From positions 1 through 43,618 of the forward strand of contig JANJUM010000205.1 in the NCBI GenBank assembly GCA_024710585.1: a DNA stretch of 43,618 nucleotides, read 5' to 3'. Both the position numbers and the translations under genes were made by a program. Source of the stretch: Desulforhopalus sp. Its GTDB lineage: Bacteria > Desulfobacterota > Desulfobulbia > Desulfobulbales > Desulfocapsaceae. The notes under the pieces are model-generated. The model saw nothing but the letters and a program-made list of their open reading frames with translations. It was not told where the DNA came from and ran no database searches. The first letter of the stretch is position 1. Each line of letters starts with the position of its first letter. Shown piece after piece: positions 32,875-41,167 of this stretch.

Positions 32875-34118
32875 AACTGTGCAGCCTGACCGTTGCCCTT
32901 CTTCTCACCGCCAGCACCGCCCAGGCGGTCAATCTCGCCGATTTGCAGACCACGGCCCTGGGCAGCAGGGCGGTGGTCGAACAGTATACGGCCAACCTGC
33001 AGGTGAGCGAGGAGGAGATTCGCCGCACCCGCGCGGCCCTCTACCCGGCGGCGGACCTCTCCTACACCGCCAATCTCCTCGACGAGGAGGCGATGTTCGA
33101 GGCCCGCGAGAACTCCATCGCCCAGGCCAGGGTGAGTTGGAACCTCTTCGCCGGCTTCCGTGACAAATACGGGGTGCGCTCGGCGGAGATGCTGCGGCAG
33201 ATCGAGGAGCACAAGCTGCGCGGGCTGCGCCAGGATATCCAGCTCAACGTCGCCCTGGCCTACCTGACGGTCTTCGAGCGTCGCGCCGCCAAGGAAGTGG
33301 CCAACTCGGCCTACCAGACCCTGGCCAAGGTCTATCGCGATGGCGAGAGCCGCTATCAGGTCGGCCTGATCGGCAAGAACGAGCTGCTCAAGTTCCGCGT
33401 CGACTACGATAACGCCGATATCACCGCCAAGTCCGCCGAAGCCGCCTTGAAGAAGAGCGTCAACGACCTGGCGCGGCAGGTAGGGGCCGCGGTGGACTAC
33501 GCCAGCCTCGATTTCGCCGATTTCGACAAAGAGGCGCCGTTCGGCGACCGCGAGGCCTATGCCGCCAAGATGCTCGCCGAGCGCAGCGAGATCAAGGCGC
33601 TGGAGGCGGCCATCGCCGCCACCACGGCGCAGATCGAGGCGGCCCGCAGCGGCTATTACCCGCGCCTCGACGCCGTCGGCAGCTATCGCCGCGTCGACGA
33701 CGCCCTGCTCGGCGACTCCTCGGAGACCGACGACGAGTGGCGCGCGCAGATGGTCATGACGCTCAACCTCTACCAGGGCGGGGCCACCGAGGCGACCCTG
33801 GCCAAGACCCGGCTGCAGCTGCGGGCCCAGCAGGAGGAGCTCAAGGAGCTCAAGGAGAGCCTGACCAACGACCTCGACAACCTCCTCATCGACCTCAAAG
33901 TCAGCCTTGACAACATCCCCGTGGCCAAGCGTTCCATCGAACAGGCCGAGGAGAACCTGCGTATCACCGAGCTGAAATACCAGGAAGGGCTGCAGCGCGA
34001 GTCCGACCTGCTCGACGCCATCACCAGCCTGTCGCGGGCCCGCTACAACTCCGTGGCGGTGGTGCGCACCATGTTCACCAACCATTTCCGCCTGTTGCGC
34101 ATGGTCAGCGGGTTCTGA
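32871..34118 (+). CDS. TolC-type outer-membrane efflux protein
   Basis: A 415-residue outer-membrane channel of the OEP/TolC family. A signal peptide of about 19 residues (LLLTASTAQA) precedes two OEP repeats rich in long coiled-coil helices (about 35-215 and 240-405), including VSWNLFAGFRDKYGV and LNLYQGGATEA at the equivalent beta-strand positions of each repeat. Such proteins connect inner-membrane pumps or type I secretion to the exterior. No membrane-fusion or pump gene adjoins. AAGGAG precedes the ATG, which overlaps the marR stop. Confidence 0.93.
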   Translation: MKLCSLTVALLLTASTAQAVNLADLQTTALGSRAVVEQYTANLQVSEEEIRRTRAALYPAADLSYTANLLDEEAMFEARENSIAQARVSWNLFAGFRDKYGVRSAEMLRQIEEHKLRGLRQDIQLNVALAYLTVFERRAAKEVANSAYQTLAKVYRDGESRYQVGLIGKNELLKFRVDYDNADITAKSAEAALKKSVNDLARQVGAAVDYASLDFADFDKEAPFGDREAYAAKMLAERSEIKALEAAIAATTAQIEAARSGYYPRLDAVGSYRRVDDALLGDSSETDDEWRAQMVMTLNLYQGGATEATLAKTRLQLRAQQEELKELKESLTNDLDNLLIDLKVSLDNIPVAKRSIEQAEENLRITELKYQEGLQRESDLLDAITSLSRARYNSVAVVRTMFTNHFRLLRMVSGF

Positions 34119-34146
34119 GAGGACCGCGTCGCGTCCTGCGAGACTC

Positions 34147-34171
34147 GCCCCGCCATGAATCAAGGCGGGGC
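34147..34171. terminator. hairpin after the TolC-type gene
   Basis: GCCCCGCC (34147-34154) pairs perfectly with GGCGGGGC (34164-34171) around a nine-base loop, 28 bases after the tolC-like stop. No T-run follows, so termination would be weak or Rho-assisted. The remaining gap to 34392 holds no gene or obvious promoter. Confidence 0.45.
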
Positions 34172-34392
34172 TGATGGCGGTTTCCGGCCAGGGGCGATCT
34201 TCTCCGGCAGCACCGACGGCAGGGCGGTCACAGGGGCGGCAGCCGCCGTACGCCGCAAGGGGTCGCTCCTGGGTGCGCCCCATCCTTTTGCGGCAATGTC
34301 GCCGACTGCGAAGTTTGGTGCATGTCTGGCGGCGAAATGGTAAATAGGCGCGACATTGGGGGACTTCTCAACCTTCTTGCGCACGGACAGTT

Positions 34393-35676
34393 ATGGAACG
34401 ATTGTTGACCATCGCCGCGGCGGCGGCCATAGGCACCGGATTCTACCTGTGGTTTTCGGCGATGCTGCGCCGCCCCGCCTTTCGCCAGTTCATCGCCGAC
34501 CACCAGTGGCTGCTGCACCCGAACTCCATCTGCTACTGGCGCACGGCCATGGCCCTGGTGGGCTTCGTGCTCTATTTTGGCGTCGGCTGGCAATCCATCG
34601 CCATTTATATCTTCACCTTCGCCGCCATCCTCGACGGCGTCGACGGCATCGTCGCCAGGAGCTGCAACATGGCGACCAAGCTCGGCGAGTGGCTCGACCC
34701 CCTGTGCGACAAGCTCACCTATCTGCCGCCGCTCATCGCCTTTGCCTATCTCGGTATCATGTCGGTGGAGCTGGTCTGGGCCCTGGTGGCGGTGGAAGTG
34801 GTGGGGCAGTTTTTCGCGCGGCATATCCTTGCCAGGCTGAAGATCTCCGGCGCGGCCAATAACTTCGGCAAGATCAAGGCGATCATCTGCTTCGCCCTGG
34901 TCATCTACTGCGCCCTGCTCCATGGCCAGTCCGGGGTCATTGACATGGGCAACGAGGTGCTCATCGCCTGCCTCGTCCTCGCCGCCGCCTCGGTGGCATG
35001 CAAGTTCATCCCCAACCGCCTCTATGCCGACAGCCTGTCGACGCTCAACTTCATCTGCGGTGTGGCCAGCCTGGTGCTGACCTACAACCACCGCTTCGCC
35101 TGGGCGATCTTCGCCATCATCGTCGGCCAGCTCTTCGACCTCTTCGACGGGCGCATGGCCGAGAAGCATGGCGGCACCAAGTACGGGCCTTATCTCGACG
35201 ACGTCGCCGACTTCGTCAGCTTCGGCCTCTCGCCGGCCTATGTGGTCACCCTCAAGGGCGGTTCCTGGGCGTGGATCTTCGGGCTGATCTATATCGCCGG
35301 GGTCGCCTACCGCTTGATCCGCTTCGTCCAGGTCGACAAGAAGCGCACCGATCTCCCCTACGGCATCTTCAACGGCCTGCCCAGCCCGGCGGGCGCCCTG
35401 GTGGTGCTGGGCGCCGCCCTGGTAGTGCCCCCCCAGTACCTGTGGCTGGTGGCCCTCATCTCGGTGGGGCTGATGGTCAGCACGGTGCGCTTCGCCCACT
35501 TCGGCCGGGTCATCCTCAAGGAGATCCCCAAGCCGCTCTTCTTCGTCGCCTGCGCGGCGATGGTCCTGGTCATCTCCTACATCCTCAAGACGAGGAACGT
35601 CGAGATGTTCGGCTCGCTGATCCTCTTTACCGTCCTCACCTATATGGTCGCCGGGCGGAGATATCTCAAGAAATAG
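34393..35676 (+). CDS. tandem CDP-alcohol phosphatidyltransferase (PgsA-like + PssA-like fusion)
   Basis: A 427-residue integral membrane protein with two complete CDP-alcohol phosphotransferase motifs. The first is D81-x2-D84-G-x2-A-R, then G98, D102 and D106. The second is D249-x2-D252-G-x2-A, then G265, D269 and D273. The second is followed by ADFVSFGLSPA, the signature seen in phosphatidylserine synthases, and has Glu in place of the Arg after Ala. Single enzymes have about 180-250 residues and one motif, so this is about twice the normal length. Each half has several hydrophobic helices. It probably makes phospholipid head-group derivatives from CDP-diacylglycerol, possibly two different products. 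The next gene, trkH, is convergent only 11 bases away. Confidence 0.85.
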   Translation: MERLLTIAAAAAIGTGFYLWFSAMLRRPAFRQFIADHQWLLHPNSICYWRTAMALVGFVLYFGVGWQSIAIYIFTFAAILDGVDGIVARSCNMATKLGEWLDPLCDKLTYLPPLIAFAYLGIMSVELVWALVAVEVVGQFFARHILARLKISGAANNFGKIKAIICFALVIYCALLHGQSGVIDMGNEVLIACLVLAAASVACKFIPNRLYADSLSTLNFICGVASLVLTYNHRFAWAIFAIIVGQLFDLFDGRMAEKHGGTKYGPYLDDVADFVSFGLSPAYVVTLKGGSWAWIFGLIYIAGVAYRLIRFVQVDKKRTDLPYGIFNGLPSPAGALVVLGAALVVPPQYLWLVALISVGLMVSTVRFAHFGRVILKEIPKPLFFVACAAMVLVISYILKTRNVEMFGSLILFTVLTYMVAGRRYLKK

Positions 35677-35687
35677 GGGGTAGCCCC

Positions 35688-37148
35688 TCAGTTACGGCGC
35701 AGATCCCAGAACTCCGGGCAGAGCATGGCCAGAAAGGGGATCAATTCAAGGCGGCCGACGATCATGTCGGCGGTGAAGATAGCCTTGGTCAGCCAGTGCA
35801 GGGTACCGAAGCTGGCCATGGGGCCGATGTCGCCAAAGCCGGGGCCGACGTTGCCGATGGTGGCGGCGGTGCCGACGAAGCCGATGGTGGGGTTTTGTTC
35901 GATCATCGTCACCGCCAGTCCGGAAAAGAGCATCAGCACCAGGTAGAAAAGGACGAAGCCGAGCATCTGACGCTGCACGTCGTCCGCTACCGTCACCCTG
36001 TCGATCTTGATGGGCAGCACCGCCTTAGGGTGTACCAGCTGGTCGATCTCCCGCTTGAGAAAGCGTCCCACGAAGAGGACGCGAATCACCTTGACCCCGC
36101 CGCCCGCCGACCCGGCGCAGCCGCCGATGAGCATCATGGCGAAGATAACCGCCTGGGCCGGTACCGTCCACAAGGCGAAGTCGGCCGAGGCGAAGCCGGT
36201 GGTGGTGACGATCGACACCACCTGGAAGGTGCCGTTGCGCAGGCTCGCCGCCAGTTCCCCGCCGGGAGCGGTGTAGACGAAGAAGGCCAGCAGCAGCGAA
36301 GCGGCGACGGTGATCGACAGGTAGAGGCGGAACTCCTCGTTGCCGAGCAGGGCCTGCGCCTTGCCCTTGAAAAAGCACTTGTACTGCAGGGCGAAGTTGG
36401 CCCCGGCAAGGGTCATGAACAGGGTGACTATCCAGGTGATCGTCGGGCTCTGGTAGCCCATGATCGACTGCGGGTGGGGGGAGAAACCGCCGGCGGCCAT
36501 GGTTGACAGGGAATTGCAGACGGCATCGAAGAGTGGCATGCCGGCCAGGGCGAGCAGGGCGATTTCCAGGAGGGTCAGCACCAGGTAGATCAGCCACAGG
36601 GCTTTGGCGGTGTGGGCAACCCGCGGGGTGAGTTTGTCCTCGGTCGGTCCCGGGGCTTCGGCGAAGAAGATGCGTCGCCCGGCTACGCCGAGCTGTGGCA
36701 GGATGGCGACGAAGAGCACGATGATGCCCATGCCGCCCAGCCACTGGGTGAGGCTGCGCCAGAAGAAGAAGGCCTTGGGGTAGAGGTTGAAGTCGAGGAG
36801 GATGGTGGCCCCGGTGGTGGTAAAGCCCGACACCGACTCGAAATAGGCGTCGAGGGGGGAAAGCCCGAAGAAGACGAAGGGCACGGCGCCGATGGCGGCG
36901 ACGAGGATCCAGCACAGGGTGACGATGAGCAGCCCTTCGCTGCGCTTGATATTATCGAAGTTATGGCCGAAGTGGCCATAGCGGCTGCACAGCAGGCCCA
37001 GGCCGAGGGAGAGCGCCGCGGCGACGAGGAAGGGGGCGACCGCCTGCTTTTCGCCATAGAGCAGGGCGACGACGACTGGGGTGGGGACGATGGCCCCGAA
37101 GGCGATGAGGATGATGCCGAGCGCGGCGGCGATGGTCCGGGGGCTCAT
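35688..37148 (-). CDS. trkH: Trk potassium uptake channel subunit (TrkH)
   Basis: A 486-residue inner-membrane K+ translocating subunit with four M1-P-M2 repeats. The four selectivity-filter loops are visible: SVSGFTTTGATI, STMAAGGFSPH, IVTTTGFASADF and ATIGNVGPGFGD. Long hydrophobic helices span the protein. The ATG at 37148 overlaps the trkA stop by 4 bases (ATGA), so TrkH synthesis is coupled to TrkA, its gating partner. Length matches the family. Confidence 0.95.
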   Translation of the reverse strand: MSPRTIAAALGIILIAFGAIVPTPVVVALLYGEKQAVAPFLVAAALSLGLGLLCSRYGHFGHNFDNIKRSEGLLIVTLCWILVAAIGAVPFVFFGLSPLDAYFESVSGFTTTGATILLDFNLYPKAFFFWRSLTQWLGGMGIIVLFVAILPQLGVAGRRIFFAEAPGPTEDKLTPRVAHTAKALWLIYLVLTLLEIALLALAGMPLFDAVCNSLSTMAAGGFSPHPQSIMGYQSPTITWIVTLFMTLAGANFALQYKCFFKGKAQALLGNEEFRLYLSITVAASLLLAFFVYTAPGGELAASLRNGTFQVVSIVTTTGFASADFALWTVPAQAVIFAMMLIGGCAGSAGGGVKVIRVLFVGRFLKREIDQLVHPKAVLPIKIDRVTVADDVQRQMLGFVLFYLVLMLFSGLAVTMIEQNPTIGFVGTAATIGNVGPGFGDIGPMASFGTLHWLTKAIFTADMIVGRLELIPFLAMLCPEFWDLRRN

Positions 37149-38482
37149 GCGAAGAAGAAGGTTTTGATTTTCTCCGAGTCTTCCTTCATGCTGAAGATCT
37201 TCAGCCGGTCGCGCGGGGAGAGGACGGTGTCGCCGTGGGGGATGATCACCCGGTGGCCGCGGATGACCACGCCGATGATGGCCTTGGCCGGCAGCTGCAG
37301 GTCGCGGATGCGTTTTTCCTCGAAGTTGTCGGGCAGGGTGAGGCTGAGCATCTCCCCCTTGCCGCCTTCGATGAGGGCGACCACGTCGACCTTCTGCGCC
37401 TGGACGCGGTTGAGCACTTCGGTGAGCGCCGAGGCCTTGGGCGAGACCACCACGTCTATGCCGACATGCTCGAAGAGCTCGTAGTTCTGGATGTTGCCCA
37501 CTCTGGTGACGATGCGCTTGGCGCCGAGCTGCTTGAGCAGGAGGGAGCAGAGCAGGTTCTTCTCGTCGTTGTTGGTGGTGCAGATGCAGGCGTCGGCCTG
37601 GGCGATGGACTCGCTCTCGAGGAGTTCGAGGTCGGTGCCGTCGCCCTGCAGGACCAGCGTCTTTTTCAGGGAGTCGGCAAGGAACAGGCAGCGCTGCTGG
37701 GAGTGCTCGATGAGCTTGACCTTGATGCCGCTCTTCTCGAGGCGCTCGGCGAGCATGAAGCCGACGGCGCCGCCGCCGACGATGGACACCGTCCTGATCT
37801 TGCGTTCGTGGTTGAAGATATCGGCGGCGAGGGCGTCGAGGGCCACACCGGAGCCGATGAAGAACACCTTGTCGTTGTGGGTGATGACCGTGTCGCCGTT
37901 GGGGATGAAGAGCTTGCCCTCGCGGGTGATGCCGGGGATGAGGACATGCTGAGGGAAGCGGCAGTCCCTGATGGCGCGGTCGACGAGAGTCGAGTCCTTC
38001 TTGATGCGATATTCGAAGAGCTTGGCCTTGCCGCCGGCGAGGAATTCGACGTCCAGGGCCTCGGGCACGGAGATGATGCGGTAGATGTCCTGGGTGAGCA
38101 GCTGCTCCGGCCAGATGACCGAATCGATATCGTAGCGGGTCTGGTACTGGTTGTTGCTCATCGAGGAGAAGTTGCGGTACAAGGAGGCTTTGCCGACAAA
38201 GCAGATGGTTTCGGTGTCGGCGAGCTTCTTGATCGTCCAGCAGGCGACGATGTTGGCCTCGTCGATGGCGGCGCAGGCGATGAAGAGGTCGGCCTTCTGC
38301 GCCTCGATGCGCTGCAGCGCGGCGATGTCGCCGCCGCTGCCCTCGACGAGGCTGACGTCGAGGTTGTGGAACTTTTCGCTCAGCTCGCCGCTCTCATGAA
38401 GGATGGTGATATTGTGCTGCTGGTGCAACCTGGTGGCGACGAGGTAGCTGATATCGGTGGTGCCGTAGATGATGATGTTCAT
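37145..38482 (-). CDS. trkA: Trk potassium uptake regulatory protein (TrkA)
   Basis: A 445-residue cytoplasmic gating ring protein with two RCK (TrkA-N/TrkA-C) units. The second Rossmann fold carries VSIVGGGAVGFMLAERLE and a following acidic HIEH-like strand end (LIEHSQQ). The first begins MNIIIYGTTDISYLVATRL, which lacks the usual GxGxxG glycines, so its nucleotide site may be degenerate. Each unit ends with a TrkA-C domain. The ATG giving MNIIIYG is used; the longer frame upstream is not domain-like. It is the first gene of trkAH. Confidence 0.93.
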   Translation of the reverse strand: MNIIIYGTTDISYLVATRLHQQHNITILHESGELSEKFHNLDVSLVEGSGGDIAALQRIEAQKADLFIACAAIDEANIVACWTIKKLADTETICFVGKASLYRNFSSMSNNQYQTRYDIDSVIWPEQLLTQDIYRIISVPEALDVEFLAGGKAKLFEYRIKKDSTLVDRAIRDCRFPQHVLIPGITREGKLFIPNGDTVITHNDKVFFIGSGVALDALAADIFNHERKIRTVSIVGGGAVGFMLAERLEKSGIKVKLIEHSQQRCLFLADSLKKTLVLQGDGTDLELLESESIAQADACICTTNNDEKNLLCSLLLKQLGAKRIVTRVGNIQNYELFEHVGIDVVVSPKASALTEVLNRVQAQKVDVVALIEGGKGEMLSLTLPDNFEEKRIRDLQLPAKAIIGVVIRGHRVIIPHGDTVLSPRDRLKIFSMKEDSEKIKTFFFA

Positions 38483-38549
38483 GGGGGAGTGGAAGAGGGG
38501 GCGGCGGTTGTGGCGGCTCGTTGACTGATTTCGGCCGGGAAGGAGCGGC

Positions 38550-38558
38550 AGTATACCA
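38550..38558 (-). promoter_or_regulatory. extended -10 promoter candidate for trkAH
   Basis: On the minus strand TG-G-TATACT (38558-38550) is an extended -10 element about 70 bases upstream of the trkA ATG. The -35 region is poor, as is usual for extended -10 promoters. Confidence 0.45.
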
Positions 38559-38605
38559 TGGCCGGCGTCGCGGCGCATCGCCCTTTTTTTCCCGACTCGG
38601 GGCGG

Positions 38606-38638
38606 GCCGCAGCTTGCCCCTTGCCGAAGGGGCGCGGC
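38606..38638. other. stem-loop between trkA and the nifU-like gene
   Basis: GCCGC (38606-38610) pairs with GCGGC (38634-38638), enclosing a hairpin GCCCCTT-GCCG-AAGGGGC (38616-38633). It lies in the divergent 248-base gap and has no T-run on its 3' side. The run CTTGCC...AAGG...GGGGG resembles part of the palindromic element near 4600 on the opposite strand. Confidence 0.4.
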
Positions 38639-38730
38639 GGGGGTAGGCTTAAGGACGTCTCGGCCTGGCACAGCCGCAGATACCGAAAAACTCGCCTGGC
38701 CAGCCCTCGCCCTCCTAATCTTCTCCCGCT

Positions 38731-39153
38731 ATGGATCTCGTCAGTCTGCTCGTCGCCCTCGGCACCCTCCTCGGCCTGGCCCTGTGCTGGTTCGGCTTCC
38801 ATTATTTCGGCAACCGCCCGCTCGCCGACCCCGACGGCAGCGCCACGGTCACCGGCAACTGCGGCGACACCATGGAGATCTCCCTCAAGTTTCGCGATGG
38901 CCGGGTGATCGACACCATGGCCTGGACCAACGGCTGCTCGGTGAGCCGCAACTGCGTCGAGGCGGCGGCCCTCATCGCCCGCGGCAAAACGGTGGAGGAA
39001 CTGGGCAGGATCACCATGATGAGTGTCATGGACGAGGTCGGCCAGCTCCCCGACACCCATCTGCACTGCGCCCAGCTCGCCGAGACCACCCTGCGCCTGG
39101 CCACCGAGAGCTACCTCGGCCACAAGGGGCCGATCGTCGTCTCCGGTCTCTAG
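38731..39153 (+). CDS. membrane-anchored IscU/NifU-like iron-sulfur scaffold
   Basis: A 140-residue protein whose C-terminal 110 residues match the IscU/NifU N-terminal fold. All three cluster-ligand cysteines are present (C44 in NCGDTMEISLKF, C69 in TNGCSVS, C113 in HLHCAQLAE), with D46 of the CGD motif and H112 next to the last Cys, in spacing close to IscU. An extra C75 is present. Unlike IscU, residues 3-26 form a hydrophobic membrane helix, so the domain is tethered to the membrane. No IscS, HscA or ferredoxin gene adjoins. It may supply clusters to membrane enzymes; this is inference. Confidence 0.82.
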   Translation: MDLVSLLVALGTLLGLALCWFGFHYFGNRPLADPDGSATVTGNCGDTMEISLKFRDGRVIDTMAWTNGCSVSRNCVEAAALIARGKTVEELGRITMMSVMDEVGQLPDTHLHCAQLAETTLRLATESYLGHKGPIVVSGL

Positions 39154-39155
39154 GG

Positions 39156-39198
39156 GCGGCGGGCGCCGGCCGGAATCGCGGCCATGGCCACCCGCCGC
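39156..39198. other. GC-rich hairpin between the nifU-like and acyl-CoA ligase genes
   Basis: GCGGCGGG (39156-39163) pairs perfectly with CCCGCCGC (39191-39198), enclosing a smaller GGCC/GGCC stem. It lies between two convergent genes and probably attenuates both transcripts, but it lacks a T-run. Confidence 0.45.
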
Positions 39199-39214
39199 AG
39201 GGGAGGGGCGCCGC

Positions 39215-40852
39215 TCAGCTGAAGTCGTGGCGCAACTGCTTCTTGTTGATCTTGCCGACGCTGGTCTTGGCGATTTGCTCGACGATCACCACCCGCTCGG
39301 GGATGCCGTATTTGGGCAGGCTGCCGTCATCGACCCGGCGGCGCACCATGCCCAGGATCTCCTCGGCGTCGATCTTGCCCTCGCTCCCCGGCTTGGGCAC
39401 CACCAGGGCCAGGGGACGTTCGCCCCACTTGGCGTCGCGCACGCCGATCACCGCCACCTCGCCCACCATCGGGTGCTGGCTGATGATGTCTTCCAGTTCG
39501 AGGGAAGAGATCCACTCGCCGCCGGTCTTGATGACGTCCTTGAGGCGGTCGGTGATCTGCAGGTAGCCCTCCTCGTCGATATAGCCGATGTCGCCGGTAT
39601 GCAGCCAGCCGCCCTGCCACAGCTCGCGGCTCTTCTCCTCGTCCTTGAAATAGCCCTGGGTGAGCCACGGGGCGCGCACCACCACCTCGCCGGTGCTCCT
39701 GCCGTCGTGGGGCACGGCGCGTCCCTCCGGGTCGAAGAGCTGCAGTTCCACGTGGTTGATGGGCAGGCCGGTGCGGCAGCGCAGGGTGAGTTTCTCCTCG
39801 TCGGACAGGTTTTCCATGCCCGGTTTGAAGAGGGCGAGGCTGAGCACCGGGCAGGTCTCGGACATGCCGTAGCCGGTGTAGATGTTGATGCCATGGTTGA
39901 GGGCCTGCTTGCACAGCCCCTTGGGCAGCGCCGAGCCGCCGATGATCACCTTCCAGCGGCTGAGGTCGTACTCGGCGCAGGAGGGGTGCGACAGCAGCAT
40001 ATGGAGGATGGTCGGCACGCAGTGCGAGAAGGTCACCTTTTCGGTGGCCACCAGCTTGAGGAGCATGGCCGGCTCGTAGCGACCAGGGTAGACCTGGCGG
40101 CAACCGAGCAGGGTGGCGAGATAGGGCATGCCCCAGGCGTGGACATGGAACATCGGCGTCATCGGCATGTAGATATCGCCCGAGCCGACCCGGGCGCTGG
40201 TGTCGTTGGCGCACAGGGCGGCAAGGATGCCGTGGGTGTGCAGCACAAGCTGGCGGTGGGTGAAGTAAACGCCCTTGGGCAGGCCGGTGGTGCCGGTGGT
40301 ATAGAAGGTGGTGGCGACGCTGTTCTCGTCGAAGTCGGGGAAATCGTAGCTGTCCGGCTCGGCAGCGAGGAGCTGCTCGTACTCTCCGTCCCCGTAGGGT
40401 GCGGCGCTGTCGTCGTCGCGGAGCAGCACCACCTTCTTGACCGTGGTCAGCTTGTCGCGGATGGCGTCGAGCATCGGCAGGAAGTCGTGGTGGATGAGGA
40501 TGACGTCGTCCTCGGCATGGTTGATGGTATAGAGCAGCTGCTCGCTGCTCAGGCGGATGTTGACGGTATGCAGCACGGCGCCGATCATCGGCACGGCGAA
40601 ATAGCACTCGAGGTAGCGCGGCGAATCCCAGTCCATCACCGCCACGGTGTCGCCGGCGGATATGCCGAGTCGCCCCAGGGCGTGGGCGAGACGGCAGACG
40701 CGCTGGCCGAATTCGCGGTAGGTGTAGCCGCCCCGGTCGCGGTAAAGGATTTTCTGCTGCGGAGCGTAGACCAGCGAGGTCGACAGCAGGGTTTTGATGA
40801 GCAGGGGGTAGCGGTAGGCCTCGGCGGTGGGGGGAAGGATCTTGGTCGGCAT
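39215..40852 (-). CDS. AMP-binding fatty acyl-CoA ligase
   Basis: A 545-residue ANL-superfamily enzyme that activates a carboxylic acid, most likely a medium- or long-chain fatty acid, to its CoA thioester. The P-loop is YTTGTTGLPKG, then YGMSETCP, GWLHTGDIG, DRLKDVIKTGGEWIS (A8 hinge) and the catalytic lysine region KTSVGKINKKQLR at the C-terminus. The ATG at 40852 has AAGGAGA upstream; the frame is open further but that extension is not enzyme-like and would cross the sigma54 promoter. The upstream gap holds a -24/-12 promoter and a dyad next to an enhancer-binding regulator gene, suggesting sigma54 control. Confidence 0.9.
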   Translation of the reverse strand: MPTKILPPTAEAYRYPLLIKTLLSTSLVYAPQQKILYRDRGGYTYREFGQRVCRLAHALGRLGISAGDTVAVMDWDSPRYLECYFAVPMIGAVLHTVNIRLSSEQLLYTINHAEDDVILIHHDFLPMLDAIRDKLTTVKKVVLLRDDDSAAPYGDGEYEQLLAAEPDSYDFPDFDENSVATTFYTTGTTGLPKGVYFTHRQLVLHTHGILAALCANDTSARVGSGDIYMPMTPMFHVHAWGMPYLATLLGCRQVYPGRYEPAMLLKLVATEKVTFSHCVPTILHMLLSHPSCAEYDLSRWKVIIGGSALPKGLCKQALNHGINIYTGYGMSETCPVLSLALFKPGMENLSDEEKLTLRCRTGLPINHVELQLFDPEGRAVPHDGRSTGEVVVRAPWLTQGYFKDEEKSRELWQGGWLHTGDIGYIDEEGYLQITDRLKDVIKTGGEWISSLELEDIISQHPMVGEVAVIGVRDAKWGERPLALVVPKPGSEGKIDAEEILGMVRRRVDDGSLPKYGIPERVVIVEQIAKTSVGKINKKQLRHDFS

Positions 40853-40936
40853 CTCGGTCTCCTTGATAAGGGGTTGGTGCCAGGGCGGCGGGCCGTGGCG
40901 GCAGGGTTGGGGATGGTTATCCATTGCCATGGTATA

Positions 40937-40951
40937 GCAAAAACGATGCCG
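40937..40951 (-). promoter_or_regulatory. sigma54-type -24/-12 promoter of the acyl-CoA ligase gene
   Basis: On the minus strand CGGCATCGTTTTTGCT carries the invariant GG (40950-40949) and GC (40938-40937) exactly ten bases apart, with GGCA and TTGCT matching the consensus TGGCAC-N5-TTGCW except at two positions. It lies about 85 bases before the start codon. Confidence 0.65.
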
Positions 40952-41107
40952 GGACGAGGGCTTCGGCCTTATCGCCCTGATGGCGGGGGGATGCGCCGGG
41001 TCGCTGGGCATGGGGCGATGGGAGGGGTGGGGAAGAAATGACTCAGGGTGGCGGGTGTCAGGTCCTTAGCCTGTTGAAATAAAATAGCAAATGGGGTTCG
41101 TTGCGAC

Positions 41108-41126
41108 TTTACCCGAATTGGGTAAA
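41108..41126. promoter_or_regulatory. dyad TTTACCC-N5-GGGTAAA, candidate enhancer site
   Basis: A perfect 7-bp inverted repeat with a five-base spacer, the same geometry as NtrC-type upstream activating sites. It lies about 180 bases upstream of the -24/-12 promoter, between the sigma54 regulator gene and the ligase gene. It is not a terminator for the regulator because no U-run follows in that direction. The rest of the 40853-41167 gap shows nothing else. Confidence 0.6.
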
Positions 41127-41167
41127 AAATTTCTCATGTTGCGGGGGCGGAGGTGGCGTGACGGCGC

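Noticed and set aside
35677-35692. Hairpin GGGG-TAG-CCCC between the CDP-alcohol enzyme and trkH
   Set aside because: The stem has only four pairs with a three-base loop and no T-run, too weak to call.
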